A stretch of DNA of 64,000 bases from contig VXAZ01005703.1 of the NCBI GenBank assembly GCA_013399875.1, positions 1 through 64,000 of the forward strand, given 5' to 3'. Source of the stretch: Gymnorhina tibicen. Its lineage: Eukaryota; Chordata; Aves; Passeriformes; Artamidae. The notes below the pieces were generated by a model, which ran no database searches, had not been told where the DNA came from, and saw only the letters and a program-made list of their open reading frames with translations. Below are positions 28,101 to 36,062 of this stretch, one piece after another; within the stretch, counting starts at the first letter, position 1, and every line of letters begins with the position of its first letter. A program made the translations under genes and the position numbers.

Positions 28101-31100
28101 ATATAGGCTTGAGACCAAGACAACTTTCGTCCACACTCCAGTGATCTAAGTTAACACAGCCAAATTATCCTATAATTTGTTGCTGTTATTTTGGTTTATT
28201 ATATTAGTGCCTAAAGACCGATCACACAGTAGAAGCCCACTGGCTTGGGCATCATGTCAATGCTCTGCCCCAGCGTGACAAATCAGACACAGAATGAGGA
28301 GTGAACAGGAATGGTGAACATGAGACATTGTTGTCAGAGATCCAATTTCCCTCAGATATAAAAGGTAGAATGTGGCTTTAGTTAAAAGGAAACAAGCCAA
28401 GTGTTGGAAAATGTGAAAAAAATGGGACATGGTCACTAATGAACAGGGGGAAGGAAACAACTGACTAGTAAGAAACAGGGAGAAGGAAACAACTGACTAG
28501 TAAAAAACAGGAGGAAGGAAACATCTAAAATAGAGCAGATTTGTGGGATACAGAGGTGCAGCCCATCAGTCCAATGCAGACACAGTTAGCCAGTAGAAAA
28601 AATATGCACTGGAACATTTCTGCTGCATTTCTACTGTTTGGCATATCTGGGTGGTTCTTTGAAATCTTGCTAACAATTTTGCTATGGCTGTGGTTAATGG
28701 GAAGAAGTCAGAGGAAAATGGTAGGATGCCACTCTTCTCCTACAGCAGTGTCTCTTGGTGAATTTTACTCTGTCAGTAAAGTAGTCTGATAGTATTCCTG
28801 GACTGTGTTTGCAGAGTACAGGATACAGTTCAAGTTCATACATTTGAATATTTAAAAAGACATTCAAAACAAAGGTACCTGCAGAAAGCATAGAAGACCA
28901 GGAAATTACCCAGAGTTCCTGTGATCCCCACTATGAGAATGACAACTCCAATTGTATAATGGGCATGATCTGGGACATCCACTGTAGGAAAGGCACGAGG
29001 AACATCTTGCCTTGTCATCTTCTGTGGAGCAAACAGGAGGTCATAAGTATATTGCCAAACCTTTCTAAATAAGTTGGCATGTGCTTCTCTAGAAGGGGAA
29101 ATGGTCAAGAATGCAAAAAGACAACAAGCAAAAAAAAGTCAGAATAAGCTAATTGCTTTCAAATTCCATTTACTGTTGATCATCTTTGGGGGATAAATAT
29201 GCCATCAGCAGTGCAAAGGATGGTTTGTATGTTTACTGTCAATTTAGAATTCTGGTGAAGAAAAGCAACCTATTCTCTCCCAAAAGAAAAATAAGGATAT
29301 AAAGGAGAAAAAGAGACAGGAAGGGACCCATTTCATTGCATCTGATTTCAGGTAATGCAGTATTTAACAACAAGTAAGCTTCCTATAGTTTTAATTTCAG
29401 GAGAGTTTCTGTACCTGTGAAGTACAATTTCAGTTTTCCTCTGACATCACTGGCTAGACTTCTCTAAGTAGAAATGTTCTATGGATAAATAGGCGTTTAC
29501 TCCTTTAGCAGTATGGCTATTTCATTTTTCCCAGTGAATAACACTGAATTGTGAGCTGCCCTCAAGAGCTAATTACCAAAAGCCTGGCAGCTTGAACAAG
29601 AATCTTTTGGAAACTAAATTAAGGATCAGAAAAACTAAACCACAAATCCTCTATACCTTACGCCTGGTTTCCACACCAGTTTTGGTTTTGGTCTGCCTGA
29701 ATCAAGATATTTCCCTCTCTGTGAAGTAGTTCATAAACCACTTGATTGAAGCGTTTTTGTCTTAATCAGTTAATAACTCACAGCAAAATTCAGTAGCCAA
29801 GTCCGAAGATGGCAGTATTGGAAATGGGTATTTTTCAACAATAGAGGCGGACATTACTTCTGAATACATCTGCGAGGTTGGGCTGAGGTTATTACAGGCA
29901 GTGCGTATTTAAAACCAATGTGCCAGTAGCAAGAGGTGAACCCAGGAGTGCCTGGAATTGTGGAAGAGATTGCCTTTGCTTTGTGTGCTGAAGATCTGCC
30001 CGCAGCAGTCCTCAACTACCAGAGTGCACTTCCTGGGTTTCTACATTAGCAGCAATGAAATGCTGGACAAATACACTGATCTTAGAGAAAGAAAATGTAG
30101 CTTAGAGGGCACTGTCAGCAGCTGTTAATTGTAATTGGAGCAGAATGTTAAGTCTGATACGCTAACTAAATGAGTATCATGGCATTTACGGTTCAGGTTC
30201 CTGCAGCAAAGTGGAAGTTGGCATAACATCATTAACATCAATGGGCATCTTGCCCAGGTAGAAATTGCTGTGCTCAACACACTGCCAGTAAACTAACAAA
30301 AATAATCCCATACTAATGGCAAGTGGATAGGGAGAATCTGAGATAAAACTCTTTCAAGTAAATGAGATCAGGTGTTCTTTAGTTTGGGTTGGTTTTATTT
30401 CTCCTTAGCCTTGTGGCTAGAACACTTTTAAACTGCTGTTCTGCAGAGAGTTAATTATGATTGTTAGTGGAATGGAGATTTCTGATGTTTTTTCCCTGTA
30501 GGTATCCATTTAATCAGAACTGGATCAATGTAATAGAAATGACGCAACTAAAGGAGCCTGTTTTGTCTACGAAGAACAGATTAAAGTGGATTTAATTTGA
30601 ATTAAATTTGTGGAGGGGGGACTAAGGGAGGACTAAGGACAAAGAAAAATTTAGAAGATTGATATAAATACACAGAGAAATCACAAGAGAGGCAAGGTTA
30701 AGGGAAAGTAGAAGACTTTAAAAATTACTTATTCATTACTGAAACAAGTTCAGAGTCAATAAAAATGTCAAGTGTGAGAAAAAATAAAGGAATACTATTT
30801 ATATCAGAGCAGTGATGGGGCACAAATCATAAGACTACGTATATGAACAAGAAAAGGTGTATGGCAAAAGGAATAAATTAGCATTTTAGTGTGGCCTTTT
30901 TTTTCATTTTACTGTAGCACTTCCTGTAGGCCTTGGATTTTTACCACAGGGTTCAACTCTGGCTGTTCTCTAAGAGATAACAATCAATTATTTAAAAAAA
31001 GTAGTTTCACTGTTCTCATCAGAAATACAATTATTAAACTCAAAGAAAGGTACTAGTTGATCAAGAAGGCATTAGATCAGGCCTAAGCATTTCAAATCCA

Positions 31101-34100
31101 TCATTAAGTTGCATACATACACACAGCTTCCTTACTAGAAGACAAAAATACATGCCTCTATCAGGTTCAGCTCTGTGTCTTCTATGGAAATTGTATGCCA
31201 AGATAAAGGACAGGGAGAAAAAGATAGTGCTTTGAGAAAATCAGGTCAGCAGGATAATCAAGAAATCAGATAATTCCCAAAGCTTTTCTCTATTTACTTT
31301 CTCCTGTGCATTAGCCTTGTTTATTCTGTCTTCTATTGTCATCCCACAGTATGAGTACTTGGTTGGCAGGAGAGAATAAAAATCCCCCTGTCGCAATCCA
31401 TATTGTAGCACTTGTCCTTTGGGAATACTCTGAACAACTATTTCAATTGCAGTGATAATACACAGCAGTGTTGCCTTGCATGTTTTTCTGTTCAGCTTTC
31501 TTTCTATAAACACCTCGTAATGAAGATACTGGAACTGGGACTAGCACTATCTAACATTTTATTGGCAACATGGACAGTGGGATCGAGGGCACTGTCAGCA
31601 GCTTTGCTGATGACACTGAGCTGCATGGTGCAGTCAGCATGCTGGAGGGAAGAGATTCCATCCTGGAGAGGGACTTAGACAGGCTTGAGAGGCGGGGCCG
31701 TGCAAACCTCATGAAATTCAGCAAGGCCACATACAAGGTCCTCCGTGTGGGTTCAGGGCAATCCCAAGCACAAATACAGGCTGGGTGAAAAAGGGATTGG
31801 GAGCAGCCCTGGGGAGAAGGTCTTGGGGGTGTTCATAGAATCATAGAACGGTTTAGGTTGGAAGGGACTTTAAAGATCCTCTAGTTCCACCACCCCTGCC
31901 ATGGGCAGGGACACCTTCCACTAGAGCAGGTTACTCAGAGCCCCATCCAGCCTGGCCTTGAACGTTCCCAGGGATGAGGCATCCACAGCTTCTCTGAGCA
32001 ATATGTTCCCAAGCCTCACATCCTCAAAGTAAGGAATTTCTTCCTAAAATCTAATCTAAACCTACCCTCTTTCTGTTTGAACACATTACCCCTTGTCCCA
32101 TCACTATGTCCTTGTTAAATTTCCCCTTCCAACTTTCTTGTAGTCCCTTTAGGTACTGGAAGGCTGCTCTAAGGTCTCCTCAAAGCCATCTCTTCCCCAG
32201 GCTCAACAAACCCAACTCTCTCAACCTTTAGTCAAAATTAAAAGCAGGTTTTATAACTTTGTTTGGGTGTGTATGAAAACAGGCCTTTTGCTAGAGCTGT
32301 GTAAGAATTTATGCTTTTAATCTCTGAAAGGCATATAATTTATTATTTATTTACACTACCAGTTTTGCAGAATCAATTTGAGAAGTGCCACCCTGGTTCA
32401 GACGAGCATTTCTGACAAAACATCAGCTTGCCTTTAGCCAGGACTGGGCATTTCACAGAGATGCCAGATGTGCATAATGAACAGTGATGTGGGAATTGCA
32501 TTTTAAGTAGAATCTTAGTAATTGGTTTGTACCCTAAAAACAGGGTTATTATCTCTTGGAAAGGAAAATTTTAGTCCTGCATAAATTTTAATCCTCCATA
32601 TATATGTGCAATCCTTTGCTAAATCCTATTTTGTCATTTGCCTCAATAGATGCAGAGTCAAGAAGTTATGAAGTTGCTCTATGTCTGTGTGTTTCCTTCC
32701 AGCAAGTTTAAGTGTGCCCTGGTGGAAGCACTAGAGTAGAGGGAAGCATCTAGGTTTAATGAAGTTTGCCTTCTTAAAATGCTCACTGTTTTCCCAAAGG
32801 AATGTTTGTCTACTGCCTAAGACAAAACAGCTAAAACAGAACTGTGTTCTCAGTTGTCTTTCAGTAAACTTGACTGAGCCTTACAAACCTGAGATGCTTT
32901 CTGGGAGTTTGGAGAAAAACAAATGTTTTATACATAAATACGTCTAAATCCTTGCTGCAGCACAATATGGAGCCTCATTATTCTATATTTACAGCCTGCT
33001 GCCACAGCTGCTTGCAAGGGAGGCAGAATTCTTCCTTGAGGGACAATCTGAGGAGCCAGCTTGCTTCTTTAGGAAGAGACAGACTAAGGTTTGGTGCAAG
33101 CAGAGAAGGGAGTAAAAATGAATAAGCCACAGAGCAGACTCATTAGGGCACATAGGGCAGAACTTGTATTTCACCATGAAGTTTGTCAAGACCCTCCAAG
33201 ACACCAAAATCATGATTCCTAAGTAATTTGTCCAGGTAACAAGGAAGTCTAGATCAGATATTAAAGCCAGGAATATTTGATGCCTTCGTCTGTTTTGTCT
33301 TAGGGATCCATTTATCATACAGTTTCCTAAAGAGAATGTTTTCTAAATAGTTACTTCATAATTGATTAAATAAAAAACCCCCAACGAACCAAACCAGCTA
33401 ACCTCCGAATAACTTCGAGTAGAAGATATACCATTTTTGAAAGTCCAACACACATCCCCATAGCACGAGAAAAATATTTGTGTATAAAGTGATAAAAGGA
33501 CAACATGCGAATAATAGAATTCAACTATTATTGAGAAAAAACATCTGTTCTTTTGCAGAGTGAGGAAATAAAATCATATCACTTAATTACCATTCACTTG
33601 GAGGTATTTATTAATGAAGTCCTACTACAGCTAACAGTGATGATGGCAGGAGCAAGGCCACGCAAGCAAATACTCATACTAAATATAAATCATATCTGAT
33701 ATAGCCCACTCCTCACAGTCTCACAATGGCAAGAGAGTAAAATCAGGTTTAGTTATAGTTACAGGGAAAGAAGAAATCATCATAAGGTCATTTGGGCATT
33801 TGTATATATTTCAGTGCTGATTCTGGTTGATTGATTTACTCATATGACATCAATTCTAAAGCCAGGAGCAGAAAAACTATGTCAAGGACACTTTTTAAGC
33901 AACTTCTGCCTGAACATGGCAGATGGATTGTATCTAATTTGGTGTAAAACAAGACAACAAAAGGGAAAAGAAAATAGGGAGTGCTATGTGGTTGGTTTTA
34001 TGAATTCATCCAAGTTCAAACTGTAGGCACCGGTTTTGCAGAAAAAATGTTAAAATGGAATAGAGCCCAGTTCCAAAACATTGCAAGTTTTGGCAGTCTG

Positions 34101-35737
34101 AACTTTAGCAATATAACAAATTTCTTTGTTTTTAATTTTCCTGCAAATACGCGTAAGGAAGCCACTTACTTACACAGTATGACCTATACAGTCAATGACA
34201 GTATTAGGCCTTTTACATTACGACAAATTACATAGTTTAGAAAAATTATCTGGCCAGAAACACTGTAATTTCCTGGGGTTCCTTGTGTGGTGTTTGTACT
34301 GCCTACCTACAAGAGGCCTCAAACAACTGATAGCACTTACTTTCCTTTACAGGTCCTTGCCCTGATTTCTGAGCTTGCCTCTGTGGGCACTTGCTCTGTG
34401 ATGACAGGCAGCACAGAGAGGAGTGTAATCCCCCCTCAATTATGGTTTCAGCAGGGTGACGCTAACTGCTAAGCCCTCTTTCCAGTAGACAGCAGGGCTT
34501 TCCATAGATGATGCTTGTCCTGTTGAGCAATTTGGATAGCAGATTTTGTATCCTATCTTCCGGATTTAATCACAGCCACAAGCAGCACATACTGCTTTCA
34601 CTCCTGAAACTCTTTTAAGCCAGTCTTTGTGTCAAGTTAAAATGCAAAATTTTGGCAATACAGACACTTGTCCTAGGGGGAGGAAAGGGACAACTAATTA
34701 GATCTTTCAGCAGAATAACGAAAAGATCAATTTTTAATTTTCCAGTGTAAATCACTGTGTCCCCAGAATGCTCTTCCATTTTGCCATGCGTTCTCCAGTC
34801 CCTTTTCTCCCTCCCTGCTATGTTCTGCTATCCTTTCTCACGTGTTATCCATCTAATTTAGTCTTGCAAGCATCTTGGCTCAGGACACTTCTTTGTTTAT
34901 TTTTCTGTAATATACTGCAGATATCCAGGTTTTATTAAAAAATAGACTTAAAAAACTCTAAAAATTAGGTTGGTTCATGTTTTTATTATAAACTTTTAAA
35001 CAAACTTTTGTAAAAACAGTACATGAACAAAACCTGTAGTCCTAATAATATTCTGAGAGGCAAAGCCAGGAAGAGGACTTATGAACTCCTTTGGTTCAGG
35101 CTTGTGAGCTGAGATGGAGAAAATATTTAGCAAACCCAAAAAATTCCATCCTGAAGTGTCATCACAACAGATTTTCACCTTCACGCTTCCAAAGAAAATT
35201 TTTTTCTCTTTAGTATATAAAAACTCAGAAAGAACTTTGATAGGACTTACCTGAGAAAACCTTCCGAACAACTTTCTTGGGTAACTGCACATAACTCTTT
35301 TAACATTTACATAAGCACTCCACTGCACTTACAGATTATTACAGAAATTATGGGGATTTCCACCCTGAATAACAACACAAGAGAACATTGTGTTTGGACT
35401 GCTAAACAGCAGTTTAACATACAAGAACATCTTGTTTTGATAGTTTGCAACATATTTGATGCACTTTGCCATTAGACATTCCTGCCTCTTCTTCCCATGC
35501 AACTCTGCTGAAAAACACTGCTTGTACACCCCTTTCTGCATTAACTAGCTAAAGGAATAAAAAGATTTAAAAGTTTTCATTAGGTTGTTCATTTTTGCAC
35601 TACAGCATTAAATGTGTACATGTTCCTTAACTGTCCATTTACAGTCCTATAAATGCCAGCCTTGCCAGAGATCTACGTGCTACAGGCTTTAAGTGACAGA
35701 AAACACTTACTGTTGGGGCTCTAAAAGGCAGATCCAT
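16092..35737 (-). CDS. OPN4: Melanopsin (opsin 4), complete ten-exon gene
   Basis: Melanopsin is a seven-helix, Gq-type bistable photopigment that binds retinal in intrinsically photosensitive retinal cells and sets circadian and pupil responses. Coding segments on the minus strand are 35737-35711, 29021-28879, 26912-26779, 25596-25393, 23555-23384, 22525-22361, 19777-19670, 18531-18351, 16859-16713 and 16199-16092. All introns are GT-AG and all phases agree, giving 462 codons, close to the 478 residues of the human protein. Hallmarks are the pre-helix-1 motif TVDVPDHAHYTIG, Asn48, Asp76, Cys103 and Cys181 (disulfide), Tyr106 (helix-3 counterion position), DRY at 127-129, Glu175 (counterion), Lys300 (retinal Schiff base), NPIIY at 306-310 and a Ser/Thr-rich tail. 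The sequence matches the mammal-like OPN4m lineage better than OPN4x. No frameshift or internal stop was found. The start codon and the last exon are the least certain parts. Confidence 0.95.
16713..16859 (-). CDS. OPN4: OPN4 exon 9 (mid tail)
   Basis: This is a 49-codon exon in phase 0 at both ends, after TTAATTTTAG and before GTAATA. It starts with an acidic threonine-rich stretch (TETETDT), then RRQISYKMDKD and a lysine-rich part. The tail is fast-evolving in all melanopsins, so only general resemblance can be claimed. The open frame, splice sites and phases support it. Confidence 0.8.
18351..18531 (-). CDS. OPN4: OPN4 exon 8 (proximal Ser/Thr-rich tail)
   Basis: This exon encodes residues 318 (part) to 378. 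VPCLGPLL contains a possible palmitoylated cysteine. It is followed by serine/threonine clusters (SRSFSSYQSS, RATVTSQSSDISG, RLSSLSDSES) of the kind phosphorylated during melanopsin shut-off. The acceptor is CTTATCCATTAG and the donor is TCA|GTAAGG. Confidence 0.92.
19670..19777 (-). CDS. OPN4: OPN4 exon 7 (helix 7, retinal lysine)
   Basis: This exon encodes residues 282 (part) to 318 (part). SIPAVIAKAS contains Lys300, the Schiff-base attachment site of retinal, and six residues later NPIIY (306-310) closes helix 7. ITHPKYR begins the cytoplasmic tail. The acceptor is TTACTCTAG and the donor is AG|GTAAGT. Confidence 0.96.
20440..20481. repeat. 21-bp tandem duplication in OPN4 intron 6
   Basis: The unit TGTGTTTAAGCTAAT followed by CATTCC or AATTCC occurs twice in direct succession with one mismatch. 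It looks like a local replication slip. Confidence 0.7.
22022..22051. repeat. Perfect 12-bp inverted repeat (hairpin) in OPN4 intron 6
   Basis: CTTTATTTAGCA and its exact reverse complement TGCTAAATAAAG flank a six-base TTTTGG spacer. Both strands therefore show an AATAAA inside the stem. It may be the remnant of a small transposon end or just a chance palindrome in AT-rich DNA. The stem is too short for a typical microRNA precursor. Confidence 0.85.
22149..22163. repeat. Poly(T) run in OPN4 intron 6
   Basis: Fifteen T residues follow a pyrimidine-rich stretch (TCTTTTCTTTCTC). On the minus strand this is an A run, and no retroposon body is recognisable next to it. Confidence 0.7.
22361..22525 (-). 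CDS. OPN4: OPN4 exon 6 (loop 3, helix 6)
   Basis: This exon encodes residues 227 (part) to 282 (part). The third cytoplasmic loop is long and highly basic (KRGNKEFQKQYQRMKNEWKM), typical of Gq-coupled opsins, and helix 6 has the SWSPYS motif. The acceptor is TTTTCCCTAG and the donor is GG|GTAATT. Confidence 0.95.
23384..23555 (-). CDS. OPN4: OPN4 exon 5 (extracellular loop 2, helix 5)
   Basis: This exon encodes residues 170 (part) to 227 (part). AYVPEGLLTSCSWDY holds Glu175, the equivalent of the displaced counterion, and Cys181, partner of Cys103. Helix 5 and the start of the third cytoplasmic loop follow (SIFEAIKKAN). The acceptor is TTTCTGTCTAG and the donor is AA|GTAAGT. Confidence 0.95.
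25393..25596 (-). CDS. OPN4: OPN4 exon 4 (helices 3 and 4)
   Basis: This exon encodes residues 102 (part) to 170 (part). Cys103 begins helix 3 and Tyr106 occupies the position of the classical vertebrate rhodopsin counterion, as in other melanopsins. ALDRYFVITKPL carries the DRY triad at 127-129. Helix 4 ends in SLPPFFGW. The donor is A|GTAAGT and the acceptor is CATTGCAAG. Confidence 0.95.
26779..26912 (-). CDS. OPN4: OPN4 exon 3 (loop 1, helix 2, loop to helix 3)
   Basis: This exon encodes residues 57 (part) to 102 (part), including SRSLQTPAN of the first cytoplasmic loop, the helix-2 motif NLAISDFL with Asp76, and HWIFGEKG before helix 3. The acceptor is CTCTGTAG and the donor is AAAG|GTTTGT. 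Confidence 0.95.
28442..28528. repeat. 32-bp minisatellite, about 2.7 copies
   Basis: AACAGGG-type units begin at 28442, 28474 and 28506, each followed by GGAAGGAAACA, and the first two continue into ACTGACTAGTAA. Copies differ by a few bases. It lies in OPN4 intron 2 and may be length-variable between individuals. Confidence 0.85.
28879..29021 (-). CDS. OPN4: OPN4 exon 2 (N-terminus and helix 1)
   Basis: This exon encodes residues 10-56 and two bases of Arg57. It follows the acceptor TTTGCTCCACAG and ends at the donor CAG|GTACCT. It holds the conserved FPTVDVPDHAHYTIG segment just before helix 1 and the helix-1 asparagine (Asn48). No N-X-S/T glycosylation site is visible in the short N-terminus. 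Confidence 0.95.
31550..31832 (+). mobile_element. CR1 LINE fragment, reverse transcriptase end of ORF2
   Basis: The plus strand reads MDSGIEGTVSSFADDTELHG and, further on, a stretch with the pattern LERDLDRLERR...ANLMKFSKA. This is the classical CR1 reverse transcriptase region with the F-A-D-D catalytic box. The frame meets a stop near 31787, after which CR1-like sequence continues in another reading to about 31832, where it is cut off. It is 5'-truncated and decayed, inside OPN4 intron 1. Confidence 0.88.
31833..32230 (-). mobile_element. CR1 LINE 3' end, inverted relative to its neighbour
   Basis: The segment starts TCATAGAATCATAGAAC, the reverse complement of the CR1 3' terminal repeats. 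It continues with GGTTGGAAGGGACTTTAAAG, CCATGGGCAGGGACACC, CCATCCAGCCTGGCC and CTACCCTCTTTCTG, all standard landmarks of the CR1 3' region read backward. It is 5'-truncated near 32230, as most CR1 copies are. Confidence 0.93.
35711..35737 (-). CDS. OPN4: OPN4 exon 1, coding part
   Basis: Nine codons (MDLPFRAPT) run from the ATG at 35737 to a strong donor ACA|GTAAGT. The phase-0 end matches the phase-0 start of exon 2. The frame stays open upstream to a TAA at 35905-35903 but has no in-frame ATG there, so this ATG is the best start. A start in exon 2 (Met11) is an alternative, and so is an upstream exon joined at 35862. Confidence 0.7.
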
Positions 35738-36028
35738 CAGGGTGTAGGCATTGGCTTCCGAGTCATTCCATGCACTGAAGGACTCCACAGTTTTGGTGCT
35801 CTTGGTATCCTCGGAGGGAGAAGAGATCCCCTTCTGAACGGGCTGATTGTTCAGGTGAACAAATCTAAGCAAAAACCAAGAAAGAAGAGCTTTCCTCTGA
35901 ATTTAAGTCAGCCACTTTACCTTTGTGTGTGTGTGTGAAGCAGGTTGTTAGATTCTTTGGAACGGTGTGAGATCCAGTGCAGAGTTTCTCACTAGAGCTT
36001 CAGATTGCTTCAGTCCATCATCAGCTTA
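35738..36028 (-). other. OPN4: OPN4 5' untranslated leader (inferred)
   Basis: If transcription starts about 30 bases after the TATA-like box, the leader is ~290 bases. It contains a (CA)7 run (35924-35937) and three tiny upstream ORFs: 36021-36010 (three codons plus stop), 35771-35763 (two codons plus stop) and 35766-35737 (nine codons plus stop). The last one ends in TGA, whose A is the first base of the main ATG. The transcription start is inferred, not observed. Confidence 0.5.
35924..35937. repeat. (TG)7 microsatellite in the OPN4 leader
   Basis: Seven TG units, read as CA on the transcript strand, lie within the inferred 5' untranslated leader of OPN4. Confidence 0.85.
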
Positions 36029-36054
36029 GCAAAGGGCAGCAGCAGCGGCTTCCA

Positions 36055-36062
36055 TTTAAATA
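36055..36062 (-). promoter_or_regulatory. OPN4: TATA-like box of OPN4
   Basis: TATTTAAA on the minus strand lies in a short GC-richer context (CCCG before it, GGAAGCCGC after it), about 320 bases upstream of the exon-1 donor. Spacing and orientation suit a focused tissue-specific promoter with a start near 36028. There is no CpG island here, as expected of a gene expressed in few cells. Confidence 0.45.

Larger units (their letters stand above)
29022..35710 (-). other. OPN4: OPN4 intron 1
   Basis: This 6.7-kb intron, the longest of the gene, is bounded by GTAAGTG and CTCCACAG. It carries two abutting CR1 fragments (31550-32230). The rest is AT-rich without recognisable genes. A minus-strand open frame at 33318-32989 has no known relatives that I recognise. 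Confidence 0.7.

Noticed and set aside
32989..33318. 109-codon minus-strand frame in OPN4 intron 1 resembling a membrane segment
   Set aside because: It is hydrophobic by composition, has no recognisable family and does not fit OPN4 phases or domain order.
34996..35328. 110-codon minus-strand frame just downstream of OPN4 exon 1
   Set aside because: It lies inside intron 1 beyond a strong donor, and has no opsin or other family features.
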